Shown here one piece after another: positions 1-12,054 of a stretch of DNA of 64,000 nucleotides (positions are counted from its first letter, which is position 1; each line of letters opens with the position of its first letter). The position numbers and the translations under genes were made by a program. The stretch is from contig NC_135358.1 of assembly GCF_051622035.1 (NCBI RefSeq), forward strand, positions 374,501-438,500, read 5' to 3'. The stretch is from Arctopsyche grandis. Its lineage: Eukaryota; Arthropoda; Insecta; Trichoptera; Hydropsychidae. A model generated the notes under the pieces. The model saw nothing but the letters and a program-made list of their open reading frames with translations. It was not told the origin of the DNA and did not search any database.

Positions 1-1414
1 GCTTCGCAGATTGCTGAGACCTTCGGAACCTCTCTCGTACGAAACCATCGTTAAGGTGTGCTCATATTGTAAATAAACAATATTCAATGTATTCACTATG
101 TGTAGTATATATTGTACATATGTGTGTATGCACATGATTGATTTTAGGAATTGGTGGATGAACACACAGGCAGTGTGTGGAGCCGATTCTTCGAAGCTCT
201 CGTGATGATGATCGACCGTGGTGTAAACGCGATAACGCGTGACACACTCTTACCCGCTCTGTCAGTCATCGCCACAATTCTCTTTATATTGGCTGCTGGC
301 TATTTGATGGCTCATTTGGTGTTAGTGTTTTTTTCTATTTATTTTTTCTCCTCGGAATTAAGTATTGTATGTGATAGACAACAGAAATGTGTAAATGTAG
401 AGTAGACTTATCTGACTCTGATAAAATGAGATATGTCTGAAATGTATGCATACAATTGTAGACGTCTGGAGGAGGAATCTATCCAACGGCGCAAAGCGGA
501 TAAAAAATCAAGCGTGAACACTGAAGGGACGAATGACGCACAAAATAACAATAACACGTCTTCGAGTATGCCACGCACTGCTATAGGCCAGCAGTCGGAG
601 CTCAAACTTCACGAACTCCGCGCCGAGAAATACAATGGACTCGTCAGGTAAAGATTAATATGCCCTATTTCTTCGTGTATAACACGGTTATTAATATTAT
701 TCCAATTCCAGATTATTAAAACCCGGTTGCCGAACGATAGTCATACTCGTGGATATGCAATCTCGCGTGCAACTGCTGACAATGTTCTACAAGATCGTGT
801 GGCCGTATCGAAAGTGAGGATTTATTGTTATTGCCGTTGTATGCGCATATATTCAATTATTGAATTCGAGTTCAAATGAATTTAACCACTTTTCAGGAAT
901 AAAACTTTACTGTTTGCATACTTGGATGTGGAACGACACGTCACTTGGTATCGTCGACTGCTGCAACTGTCGTTGCCAGAACCTCGCGAACTTCAGATAA
1001 ATCCTCGCAACTGCGTCGGCACCGTGCTATCTCTGAACGGCCACCGAAAGTACTTTTGCATGTTTCACGCTAAGCATCCCGAAAGTACCAGAGGCACAAA
1101 GGTACAGTTGGCGTTTATTTATACATACAATGTGTAATAAATAGTAAATACCTAGTCGATTTGTATAAATATGCGTCGTATTACAGAGGATGGCCAAGAT
1201 GACCAGACGGCTGGGAAACGGCGAAACGAACGATCCGGAAGCTGGTGCGTTTATGGGTTTCCACAGTTCAGAGTCGTCGGATAGTGAGAGTGATGCGAGG
1301 CCGTTACTGCAAGGCACGCTGCTGGACGGTTTAGAAAATTGGTTGGACCGTCTGTTCGAGGGTTCCACTCACCGATATTACATTAACTATTGGCCCGATT
1401 TCATCACTAAATAA
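1..1414 (+). CDS. DNAJC16: DnaJ homolog subfamily C member 16 (3' part)
   Basis: C-terminal 315 residues of a DNAJC16 (ERdj8) orthologue, an ER-membrane J-protein; the J domain and thioredoxin-like part lie left of the window. Exons read as 2-55, 148-320, 462-647, 712-813, 897-1101 and 1187-1414, all with GT-AG borders and matching phases. A hydrophobic segment around LSVIATILFILAAGYLMAHL is the single membrane span. It is followed by a charged, Asn/Ser-rich linker, then the conserved C-terminal domain. Two blocks match the vertebrate protein as I remember it: VLSLNGHRKYFCMF, and the extreme C-terminus with NWLDRLFEGS and YWPDF. The protein ends at TAA 1412-1414. Candidate poly(A) signals overlap the stop and lie at 1776-1781. 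The family call rests on recalled human sequence, and I am fairly sure of it. Confidence 0.85.
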
Positions 1415-2561
1415 ATTAAATGAAACAGTATACACGTTGCATCGTTAAATAATATTAAAAAAATCAAATTTTGCGCGGACCCACACAAATTTCCATTTCC
1501 TTAACTTTATACACTTTAGTAATAATGTAAATATACCTAACTTAACATACGCATATGTGTTATTTAATCTCGTGAACGATTGATTTTAGTTTTTTTTTTG
1601 TTTTTCTTTACATAGATATCTTTGTCACGGTATTTGAAATTAAATGCTTTAAATTTACACTTCCCATATGGAACGATGAAATATTATATGTATGTAAGAT
1701 GTGAAATTTTCACTTTTGAACAATTGAATTGTACAATTTATATAATCAAGTTAGTTGCCTTCTGTATTTGTATGTAATAAATTAAAATTTTTAATTATGT
1801 CGTATTTAGTATTACATACATACATATGTACTAGGAAAGTAGCATGCACTTTATATACAAAAGTTTTCATTTTTTATATCTAAATCGTAAACCAGAAGTA
1901 ATTTAGTAAATACATATATAATACATATGTACGTATAGGATTTTAAGACATCAGGTGTGATTTTTAGTTTGTCGGTTTCGATCGTCTGGTGTTCCATACA
2001 ATAATTGATGTAATCGCGTCGTACTATTATTTGTTTGACGTTTGACCAAGGATGTAACCCAAATAGAAATTTCGTTCGGTCATAAGGCTCATTTTTTCAT
2101 TTTTACCCCATTCATTTCACATCGAGAAACTTCAGATTTGACTGGTTAGGTTATGTCTTGAAAAGTGTTACACGTGTATGTATCTCTTTTCATTTCTTTA
2201 AATATGTATATCATAATAAAAATACCAAAGAACGATATGTACAGCCGTTTATGTGTTACAATATTTATTCTAGTCAATTTACAAAATAAATAAATAATTT
2301 TATGTTGTTTTTATATTGTTGTCTTTGTTTTAAGGTTATATATATATATATATGTACGATGTTTAAGAAACTTATATAATTGAAATATATATATTATACA
2401 ATCAATTTTTTTTCATTATACATGTATATTGTATACATTTTACAAATAAAAGAAAGCCATCGACGAATTATAATTTAATGAAAAATGCGAACAACATATG
2501 TCTTCTAACTATGTATATATTATATGTAATAATATAGAGGAACTTTGAACGTTGGGATAGT
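1415..2561. other. intergenic, AT-rich, no gene seen
   Basis: Contains the 3' UTR of the DNAJC16 gene and, read leftwards, that of Mic10; the two genes converge here. It is rich in TACATA/TATGTA motifs and a TA run near 2337-2353. I see no coding potential. Confidence 0.6.
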
Positions 2562-3044
2562 TCATTTTCCTTTTTTGTTCAATATCAGTTCGCCGGTGAG
2601 GGGATCGTTCTTGTCGGTACGCAGCGACGCCGTGCTGAAGATTTCATTTAGACTAATTTCGCAACTATTATAAGCCATTCCTACGCCGATGCCACCTCCC
2701 ATGATCATTGGCCATTTCCTGCGGAAGAATAACAGTGAAACGACTCCGCCGACTAAAATTCCTCCTCCTGAAACCAAAAAACGGATGATTAAAATATTGA
2801 TCATTCAAGATTACACACTCCGCCCACTTAATTATTGTCACAAAACAGCGATATTTTGCAAAGCTAATTTGACACTCGAGTTGCACACGTGAGTGGTGAA
2901 AAGCGTGCCAAAGCAAACGGAGAGGGCGAGGAGGTGGTGGAGGATGGAGATGGAAGTGGTCTGACCGAATTTGATGAGGCCGTCGGTGAGGCAGCGGTCC
3001 AGTTTCTGGCCGAGAGCGTCTTCGGCAGCGGCAGCGGCAACCAT
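2562..3044 (-). CDS. MICOS10: MICOS complex subunit Mic10
   Basis: Mic10 (MINOS1) is a small inner-mitochondrial-membrane protein that oligomerises to bend cristae junctions. There are two exons, 3044-2966 and 2767-2562, giving 94 aa, close to the usual 75-100. The first encodes a short N-terminus with GQKLDRCLTDGLIKFG, the typical Mic10 start of a matrix-facing segment. The second encodes two membrane stretches with the signature glycine motifs, GGGILVGGVVSLLFF and MGGGIGVGMAY, separated by the positively charged FRRK turn. The ATG at 3044 is the first in frame; the frame stays open upstream only through non-ATG codons. The C-terminal tail is longer and more polar than in human. The intron runs 2965-2768 with donor GTCAGA. 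Confidence 0.9.
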
Positions 3045-3371
3045 CTCGATCTCGTTTTGACGCGTGACAGTCGTCAAACTGACAGCCGCCTCTTACATCA
3101 CACGCACACTGCTGCCAACCACCACACATGTATTGCATGTTTTCATTTTTCGACATTTAATTTTGACAATAATCCCCCGAAGAGCGAAGGCGTTCAGTCC
3201 ATCTAAAGACGACTACATAAAAAATTCTCAGTTGTTATTATGTGCAGGCACATTATATATTTTTTAAGTTACAAAATAAGGGCCAACCGTTGCACTTGTG
3301 TTGTGTCGGTGAATAGGTGTTTAACCATAGATCTAGAATATACTAGATATGGCATTACAACAAATTTCGTT

Positions 3372-3519
3372 GGAGATCTTGTCGCCACTAACTGAGGGGT
3401 ACGGGGGGAAGTTGGGGGAAAAAAGGTTTTGTCCCTACGACGCAGCGGTTGACGTTTTTTTCACATCCTCCCGCTAGTTAAACCCCCCGCACCCCTCAGT
3501 TAGTGACGAAAAGATCTCC
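3372..3519. repeat. short inverted-repeat element (MITE-like)
   Basis: Arms of about 40 bp face each other: GGAGATCTTGTCGCCACTAA at the left and its near-complement ending AAGATCTCC at the right. They enclose a G-rich then T-rich core. No ORF. A further AAGATCTCC lies just outside at about 3534-3543. Superfamily not assigned. Confidence 0.6.
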
Positions 3520-3539
3520 ATATATCTATTGACAAGATC

Positions 3540-4390
3540 TCCGCAATCGACCTTTCCTACTAAGAAGCTATGGAGGATGAACGAATGAGACGACTGGCAT
3601 GTTAATGCACGTGTTTATTATATGACAGCTGAAGACAGAGTGGGTAGTGGCTCTCCGAACCCAGCCGGGTTGGTCCCCACTCGCAGGAAGGCAACCAAAC
3701 TCGACCATGTCGTATAAGCGAGCCGCCACAAAGCTACTAACCTACTGAGAGAAAAGTGTGCATGCGCCATAAGGGAAACCAGTATAAGCCGTGAGGGCGG
3801 ATCTATGTATTATACATCTATGTGTTTAACATGTTGTCACACTGCATTCAATAATAAAAAAAGCTTTGTAAAATGACACTGCTCCTTATGCGCGCTTATG
3901 TACGAGTACGAGAACGCGCCAACTCTCAATAACAGACCTGTACATCGACAGCTGCAGTGCTTGTCTTACCTATCCAATACAGACACGAAGCTTTAATATC
4001 ACCTTTTTTATGCTCACATAATCGGTAAATGGATTATTTCGCACATTAAGAGGGCTGGACACCAGCGCCTTGTCCACAAACGTATTGCACTTCTCCCTTC
4101 CTCAATTATGGCACTAGAGAAATTATTTTTTTATATGCTATGGATATCCACCATAGGCATGTTTGTGTGGTTTTATTTTTTTTGATTAGTTATTTTTTAT
4201 AGGAGCTAGGAGCCACCAAACATCTATAAAATCACCTCTTTTTTACACCCACGAAAAGGGTCCAGCGTGCTTATTTAATGGTTGATTTTTAAAAAAATAC
4301 GAACACACAAACAAAGAAAATATCTTTCTCATACCGATGATGAAATTTTTTTTAAATTTTTTTCAGTTTTTAATCAAAAACTTTTTTTTT
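3540..4390. other. unassigned repeat-like intergenic DNA
   Basis: No gene seen. The GC-richer block at about 3560-3800 differs in composition from its surroundings. Read on the minus strand it has an AATAAA followed by a GT-rich stretch, so it could be the end of an old LTR or of a transcript. Neither could be established. 4050-4390 is the left flank or 5' part of the Tc1-like element; I could not find its terminal inverted repeats. Confidence 0.3.
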
Positions 4391-4393
4391 GAA

Positions 4394-5454
4394 ATGACTC
4401 CAAAAAACCCATTTCAGAAGATGTGAAAGTGGCCATTGCAACGCTTATTAGTGAAAAGATATGTAGTTACAGACAAATTGCAAAAAAATTTAATGTTTCT
4501 CACCCTACGGTAGCCCATATTGCACTATTGATGCAATCGGGAGTTTCTCCAACTGCTACATTATACGACAAATGTGGGATAAAACGAAAAACCACACCGC
4601 GAACGGATCGAAAAATCATCACCATAGCTTTGGAGAACCGTAAGGTACCTAATAAAGGCATTCAAGCTATTCTGAACCAAGAGGGTATCGATATTTCCAC
4701 AAGGACGATGCAACGTAGATTTCCTGAAGTTAACGTCAAGAGCCGAACTCCAATAAAAAAGCCAAAATTGACACCAACGATGAAAAAACAGCTCAGGAAC
4801 ATCAGCAATGGACTGTTGATGATTGGAAAAAGGTATTGTTTAAATATTAATATTAAACTAAAAAATACTTGATAACCTCCTATGTACTAATTTTTCATTC
4901 ATTTTAGGTTTGTTTCTCTGACGAAACAATTCTAAGGACAATGACAGATGTTGTCCAATACATCAGAAGACGACCTTCCGAGAAGCTGAGCGACGAATGC
5001 ACCATTCAAACAACAAAATATAATGCATCTGTATGGTGTGGTCCGTTATTAGCGGAAAAGGGGCTGGACCCATAAGGGGATGGACCCGTACATTGGTGCA
5101 GGATCAATACAAAAAAATATTTTTGAAAGGATTTTTGCCTTATTTTGAATCAGAGGGGATGGATGCACATAATTACATTTGTATGCAAGATGTCACACGG
5201 CCAAAACAATTAACAACTACCTGACCACAAAAAATATTTGAATTTTGTTATGGCCAGGTAATTCACCGGATTTAAATACGATTGAAAATTGTTGGGGGTA
5301 TTAAAAAGTATTTTTTATAACAGCCCTAATACTACGTTAGATAATTTAAAAGAAAAAATAATAGATACATGGAAAAATAATTCAAAAATCAAAAAAACAA
5401 TACAGTCATGCATAGAGATCAATTCGGGCTGTTATAACAAATAGGGGAGGGACA
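4394..5454 (+). mobile_element. Tc1-like transposase gene, degenerate
   Basis: Remnant of a Tc1/mariner DDE transposase. The N-terminal helix-turn-helix is clear (SYRQIAKKFNVSHPTVAHIA), followed by the second DNA-binding helix set, then CFSDET with the first catalytic Asp. Next come a degenerate central QD motif and WPGNSPDLNTIENCW with the last acidic residue. Reading starts at ATG 4394 but shifts frame within the A-run that follows, again near 4790, and again near 5030, so it is broken. A GT-AG segment at about 4831-4907 interrupts the DDWKK/VCFSDE junction exactly like a spliced intron, which is uncommon for this family. Terminal inverted repeats were not recognised, so the outer limits are those of the coding remnant. 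Confidence 0.75.
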
Positions 5455-5700
5455 ACTTAATATTAAGTTAATTACAGTTTTTTTTTTGTAAATATTATTG
5501 ATGAATATATTATGCGTGTATAATAAAAAGTTTTGTTTCATTTCCTGTTCTAAAATTTAATAAAATCGACAAAAAACGAGTTTTACGCTAGTGGTAAGAA
5601 CTTCCTGTCGTGGGTCTGTATATTGTCGCATTCCCTCAATATATATATCGAAGAAAGGAACGGCAACAAAATTAAGGTTTCGGGTATACAACACTCTTAA
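5455..5700. other. 3' flank of the Tc1-like element
   Basis: AT-rich sequence following the transposase remnant. No gene seen, and no match to the 5' flank that would define an inverted terminus. Confidence 0.3.
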
Positions 5701-5870
5701 GATCGCACACACGACAATCGTTACGACGAAAATCGCGAATACGGAATATCTGGTACTTGGGTTCTTGTTAGTGTGGGTAGCTCTCGATGGATGGAATTTT
5801 CGGGTGCCAGATGTTCCGTGATCGAGATTTTAGTGACGTGTGCGAGATCGTTTTGTGATCTTACGTCGGT
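5700..5870. repeat. dispersed foldback repeat, copy 1
   Basis: Imperfect palindrome: GATCGCACACACGACA at the left faces the complement of CGTGTGCGAGATC at the right. CGAATACGGAATATCTGG faces the complement of CCAGATGTTCCGTGATCG. Related copies lie at 30690-30795, 30841-30970 and, more diverged, 58142-58287. Non-coding; class unknown. Confidence 0.6.
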
Positions 5871-6355
5871 TTTATAGCGCCAGTATCACCATCTTGTCAT
5901 CAATTAAAGGAGTACCAATAATTGACATCTATAATTTCAATATTTTATTTTACAATTAAAAAGTACATTACATAAATATTCTTAAGGCCATACTAGTACA
6001 CAATAATTACAAGATGAGATGCTAGCCGCATGCCCCGTGTATATGACCTTAATACATAGATGACACAATGCATGCAGATCATTAAAAAATTTAGTACAAG
6101 TTTGATATGCTAGCGCCACTCCGAGGATGCTGAAAAAACCACATGACGTATAAATAAACGCACGTTTAAAGAGAAGTAAAAAAATCAATATGAGAACGCA
6201 AACTTTGCACTCTATATACTGATTTCTCTAATTAAAATATACTTATGTAAATAATGAGATTTCCTGTTCCGTGGGGTCAGAGTGGTCCTGACTTATCAAA
6301 AGAGTACTTGAATGTTAATAATTGGAGAGGCTCGTTTGTAGTAGACAGTCCAATA

Positions 6356-6701
6356 CAGAGAAATGTAATAATAATAGAAGGGCCCTTACGAATAAATAAT
6401 TGTTGTCAATATTACGCAATACGTCTCTATAAATACGCTACAACGCACGGTATCAATTTACTTATTAAAATGTATCCCATGTTGTTTATTGTGTGTTTTT
6501 GAATGCATTGTGCAATTTTTACCGATGCTTGCCCATCTTGCGAGTAATATAAACAAACAGAGAAGTTTTTATCGGACATACGTCGAGCACCAAGCATCAA
6601 ATACGACTGATGCTAAAATTATTTAGGATTGTCTGTGGACAATCGGCACTTGACAACAATATGACCCCTAAAGCCACTTCTATTAATAAAACATTTTTCT
6701 G
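6356..6701 (+). mobile_element. hAT-type MITE, copy A
   Basis: 346-bp non-coding element. The left end reads CAGAGAAATGTAATAATAAT and the right end, inverted, CAGAAAAATGTTTTATTAAT. It is flanked on both sides by the identical octamer GTCCAATA (6348-6355 and 6702-6709). An 8-bp duplication with CAGAG-type ends is the hAT hallmark. The same family occurs at 11539-12042 and, inverted, 31009-31363. Confidence 0.85.
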
Positions 6702-6709
6702 GTCCAATA

Positions 6710-7186
6710 CCTCAAATGCAGAAAAAATTGGCTACTGTCCCAGTACGATAGTTCTCTGTTACGAATACAATACTTTATAATTTTACGTTACATTTTCAAA
6801 TAGGTATTTTCATTTTAAATAAAAATATATAGATACTTTATCACAATGTGATTCATGTATACATACATTTGTATGTATGTATGTACTCGGATTCATCTCT
6901 TTGAATTAATATATATAAAAAATGTATAAAACAAGAATGAATAAAAATCGCTTGGACGGTTAATGTATGGTAAATTATTTCATTAATACACGTAACGGTG
7001 AAGAAAATCATGGCTATGAAATGAAATAATAAATAATTGTTATTTACAAACTTACAGTTATTAAACGCAAGATTCGCACACATATATTCATTTATAATTC
7101 AAAATTAATCGTTAAATAAATATTTGGAATGATAATTAAAACTATTAGAAAGTGTCTGGTTTAATAAATTATATGGATGTAAGAAA
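6710..7186. other. intergenic, no gene seen
   Basis: The first ~75 bp match the extra segment carried inside the hAT copy at 11539-12042. The remainder is AT-rich and will include the 3' UTR of the SGSM3 orthologue. Confidence 0.5.
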
Positions 7187-10100
7187 TTATAAATCCCATG
7201 AAAACAAATGGTGTTTGACTAGCATGTCTCGAACGCCATCTTTCAACGGTTGACTTTGGGTTTCTTTTTTGACGGGCAGTTCCCAATCAGGATTTAAATT
7301 GAATGCGAACTGGGAGAGAATCCGCAATTCGCACTTGATTTGGACCCAGCCCGGTGAATTCATGAAAGACCATGGGTGATACCTGCAATCGGAAAGTTGA
7401 CGATGTATATGTAAAACGTCAAAAATGTACGAAACAACAAAAAAGTATTTTTATACCATTTTTGAACGACATCAACGCAAGAACAAAGAACTTCTAGCCA
7501 AAGATGAAGAGCTTGTTCGTTGAGGCCCAAACACACCAATGAGCGTAATTTTACGTCCATTTGTGCGTGGGCGTTATCGTGAGATAAATTTATGGCTTGA
7601 ACACATCTATACAGCAACTGCAAAAAAATGTACATTTATTCTATGTACATATGTATTATGAATAATCTCATGTCACGAAGTAACGTTTAAATAACGTTTT
7701 TGTACCTCTTCCGGTGTGAGGACTTTTCCGTCTTCGTCCAATCTGTACGTTTTACATAAAACAAGGCGACTATAAACAGAATTAAAGTCCTTCTCTACCT
7801 CTCTCGAAGCTGCTTCTTCTATAAAGAGCCATGGGTGACACGGTCCCCCTGAGAAGACCAATCAGACAAATTCAGACATGATACGACAAAATGATTTCAA
7901 AACGCAGTGAATGATTTCACACCAAACCTAAAAAGCTAGGCCGCCTTATGCCGTGTAGTAGCACTTTTCTGAAAGCGGGTGCCAAAGTCCCTCGAACCAA
8001 ATGAGTGACTCTTTGAGACACTGCATCGTCACCGGCAGTGCAATATCTCTTACTTCTCTCATCCAGCAGCTGCACGAATCGCGCCGGGAACCAACCCCGC
8101 AGGCCGTTCAATTCGCCAACCCAACAGTGCTCGTCTCGATACGACAGAATTGTTATTACGTCATTTTTACGAAATCCAAGTTCGTCGTCATCGTGTCTTT
8201 CAAAATCTGCAGAGTAAAGAGATGTTAAGTGACATATGTACATATATAAATAATATCATTCAATATTCAATTTGATCATTTTAGTATAACTCAAACTGAC
8301 CTAAAAGAGCTTTGGCACGTCTCTTTCTATTTCTAGACACGTTGATGAAGTTATCGTGATCAGTGGAATGGCTCTGCATGTTGTAGTCGGCTACTGTCGA
8401 TACTTGATTTGTCAACTGAGGTTCGACGGTAAGGAAATGTCTAGCGACTTGTAAAATGGCTTCTCGCAAATCAACTAGAATCTCAGTCTGTTTCACATTT
8501 TTGCATTTGATATCGTCTTCAGATGTTTCGTCACCGAATAGAAGCATTTGAATCATAGATTTACTTTTCTTAACTTGTCTTCTGCAGTATTAAAAAGTGA
8601 AAACAGGTATTAGATAACAAATTCATGCTACAATATTAATTAACCACATACATACATGTGTATTAAATGAAACGATTAACCTAGCTAGTTGTTGCTTTGG
8701 GAGATTTGCAGCAGTGGATGGATCTCCACCTAAAAGTGCACCCTGATCAGCCATCAAATAAGCCAGATGCCTCCTTCTTTGCGTATCTATTAAAACTTGT
8801 GTCAAAGTTTCCCCGCCGAGTTCGTCGGCCATTTTTATCAACTCCTCAACATCGGTTATTCTTCCAGGAAGATCTGATAGTGCGTTAAAAATTTGTGCTG
8901 AATTTGACAGCTCTGTTAAGCTGGGCTCCTGTATAAATGAGATTAATATTCAATGAGTAGAATAACAAATGTACATGGCAAAAAAAACACAAATGCAATA
9001 GAATAAACCTTAATTTTCAACATTGCCAGCGTGATTTGAAAGAGAACCATTGAACCGTCTAAAAAGAATATATCCCATATTCTCAAAAGAAGTCTCATGT
9101 TGACCACATTTGCAAAAAGCGTAAGAAACCAGTGTAGCGTGATGAGAGATAGTTCAATGTCATGGTTACATAGCACTTGATCAACAGTGGGTAAATAGTT
9201 AGTGATTACAGTTCTCAATACTCTTTGATCCGCTTGTATACCTAAAAAATTACATAAATGTACTAACTTTCATTCGAAATTGTCCGGTATTATATTATCA
9301 AACGGTGTATACCGATCAACGTTGAAGAATAATAAGAAGCCGGTAATAGATCTTCGACAATTGTAGCCATCATCCAAAATGCATCTTCTTCTTCCATTAA
9401 TAACAACAACGAAGCAGCTATCATACCAGTCCCCTGACAGTATCTAAATAAGTATTTTTTTAAATAAAATAATTGTTCTATAGCAGTACAACACATCCAT
9501 AAGTAAAAGCAATTTGTTTTTAAAAAATATCTTTGGTCAAAATAACCACTGATGAAACGGAGAAAAGTTTGCTAATCGAAAATCAGTTAAAAAAACAGTG
9601 CGATTTGCAAAGGCCAACACAATGAAGTCACAGCATTAGCCTGCATGGTAACTAATAAGTATTTTTATTGAAAAGTTTGATGATACAATTTTTGATAGCA
9701 GAAGAAGATTTAAACACCAGTGAATTGCCTTTGCTTACCGATTTACCCATGTTACGTATATGTAGAATAAATCACATTACCCAATCTCAGGATACAACCA
9801 AGCCAATCCACGCAACACTCTCCTCAAACGGGGTATTCCTGTGCTAGTTAAGTGTGAAAAACAAGCATTGGTGGGCAGAGTGCGAACCAGATCCTTTTCT
9901 ATTTGCTTAGAAGTCATGAGACCGTCATCGCTAGATGCCTTTTCAATATCTTTGTACGTCACGTCAGATTGTACTTTTTTCTGAAGAGCACCTGAAATAT
10001 CATTTCTACATTCAATGCATGTTCCGCTTTACTTTATGTTTATTACAAAATACATCTCCAACGAACCAGATAGTCTCATCCACATTTGAGGTCTAAGAGA

Positions 10101-11370
10101 ATGCGGAATGCCTTGTTTCACCATGTTGCGTAATTTTTCTGTTCTTAGAAGTTTACCGTCAGTGTTTTCTGATGATAAATCCATTTCTTTATTCGAAAAT
10201 TCTATAAACGCCAACCATTGCAATCTATCGGAAAATTTAATTTAGTATACAAAACGTTCCGACGAATTTACATACATATGTATGTACAAGTACAATATTA
10301 CAATACTATGGGCTCCGAGCGAAAGACTCACCGTTGTTGATCATCTTCGGCGACAGGATCGCAAGTGACTTTACTGGACGATTGCTGAGATTCTTCATCT
10401 TCTTCTATTCGAAAGCCGAACTCGTCAAAGTGGCATTCATTATCTTCATTGGGCTCATCACACTATATAATGAAATGGTATTATATCAATATATCATATG
10501 TATGTATGTATGTAAATATATAATTCTGAATTGTGAGAAAAACGTCTGTGTTTCGGAAAAGGAAAAATTGAGGTTTCTTTCAAGCTTAACAGTATTTCAT
10601 AGGTACATACATAGATACCATTTCAATGTGATTATATGTATATAAATGTAGTATATATACTTTTAGAGGAATTATTATAGCAGTATAGCGATGACTCCCA
10701 TCTTCTCGACTATTTTGGTAATACTTAACTTTTTCTAACACCCCAGAAATAAATCAAATGAGTGACTAACTAATCACAGTACAAAAAGATAAATAATTAA
10801 TGTTAGTTCCTAGACCAACGATTATATGTAAATATTTACTTTAGTTAAATCTTCTGAATGCATGTAAATATTTATTTTCATTAATGGATATTACAATCAT
10901 ATTCGTAAAAAAATGGCATCCATTCATTCATAGACGAATGTATTATAATAATAGTAGTGATACTGTATGTGTTACAAAATCATAAGAATATATGCAACCA
11001 GTATAAATTACCTCTGGTTGTCCTAATTTAGTCAAAAGACTTTGTGGCCACATACTAGACGTGAGCAATGAAAATGGGCCTCCTGGAGTGGGATGAAGAT
11101 TTTCAGATATTTGAAGTCCGTTGACAATTTCAGGCAGGTCTTCGGGGTCGTCTTCGGCGAGGGCATCGTTGATTTTGCGCTGAAACACGAGGAAACGTTC
11201 ATCCAAGGAATTGTTGAGGAGTGATGAAGAGCGGGTGGTGGATGTCGCATGACAGTATGTTTGGCATATTCACGATTGAAATGATTTTATCGAGTATTGA
11301 CCTGATGGTCCTCTTTGCCCACATAGCCTTCGTGGTCGCGTCCGGCGAACAGAGACTTGGCGATATCCAT
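7187..11370 (-). CDS. SGSM3: Small G protein signaling modulator 3 (TBC-SH3-RUN)
   Basis: Complete SGSM3 (RUTBC3) orthologue, 802 aa, a Rab GTPase-activating protein of membrane traffic. The 13 exons are 11370-11302, 11179-11012, 10462-10332, 10224-10067, 9991-9781, 9443-9313, 9241-9009, 8928-8681, 8581-8301, 8206-7928, 7848-7706, 7617-7457 and 7382-7187; every junction is phase-consistent. The TBC domain spans about 160-380, with both catalytic fingers: Arg in IEKDLVR (near 212) and Gln in YCQGTG (near 249). SH3 follows at about 543-600 ([29 protein letters not shown]). The RUN domain (about 640-790) includes [11 protein letters not shown] and [14 protein letters not shown]. The C-terminus [10 protein letters not shown] matches the human end. 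The N-terminus is longer than in human; start ATG 11370 follows an in-frame stop. The donor of exon 4 (GTTCGT) is unusual. Confidence 0.95.
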
Positions 11371-11448
11371 TTCATCTGTCAATTCATCCAAGACATGCCT
11401 TCATAAGACAGACCCACTACTCTACTTGACAGCTACAATGACAGATGC

Positions 11449-11456
11449 TGACGTCA
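11449..11456. promoter_or_regulatory. CRE palindrome upstream of SGSM3 start
   Basis: A perfect TGACGTCA, 79 bp upstream of the SGSM3 ATG, with ACCAATGG (CCAAT-like) close by at about 11471. It is a plausible CREB/ATF site in a TATA-less promoter; position is the only evidence. Confidence 0.4.
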
Positions 11457-11538
11457 CTGTACACTGACACCAATGGTAACCAACCGATGATACAGAGTGT
11501 GTACACAACCAATGGATACATACAAATTTGCATTCATA

Positions 11539-12042
11539 CAGAGAAATGTATGAATAAATAATAGAAGCGCCCTTTGGAATACATTCCTTGTTTCAATAAA
11601 CGCGTAACGTTTCCATAACTACGTAATATTGTACGCGTATGCGTATGCTAGCTGTCGCCAAGACGCTTTCATGAAAACTTTCATATACGATGTTAATTGA
11701 ATTATATGTTATTTAAATGATCAATTTACTTATAAAAATGTATTCCATGTTGTTTATTGTGTGTTTTTGAATGCATCGTGCAATTTTTAACGATGCACTT
11801 GCCCGTTGCCCTTGCCAAAGAGAAGTTTTTATCGGACATACGTCGACCACCTAGCATCAAATACGACTGATGCTAAAATTATTTAGGATTGTCTGTGGAC
11901 AATCGTCTCACTTGACAACAATATGACGCCTAAAGCCACTTCTATTAACATTTATCCGGTCCAATACCACAAATGCAGACAAAATTGGCTACTGTCCCAC
12001 TACGATAGTTCTCTGTTACGAATACAATGCTTCACTTCTCTG
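11539..12042 (+). mobile_element. hAT-type MITE, copy B with extra 3' segment
   Basis: 504-bp element with CAGAGAAATGTA at the left and CTTCTCTG at the right, flanked by the perfect octamer CATTCATA (11531-11538 and 12043-12050). Its right half matches copy A. Where copy A ends, this copy continues with a mutated terminus, then copy A's own target sequence GTCCAATA and the ~75 bp that flank copy A, before a second, different terminus. Its left third (about 11560-11720) differs from copy A. Confidence 0.8.
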
Positions 12043-12054
12043 CATTCATACGTC

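Noticed and set aside
2889-3206. 105-codon plus-strand frame over the Mic10 first exon
   Set aside because: Antisense shadow of Mic10 exon 1; composition is the complement of the Ala/Arg codons.
10943-11206. Alternative SGSM3 start at 11206 (reading DERFLVFQ)
   Set aside because: It begins with TTG, not ATG. No AG acceptor exists between 11207 and 11301, whereas the acceptor at 11180 joins in phase with ATG exon 11370-11302.
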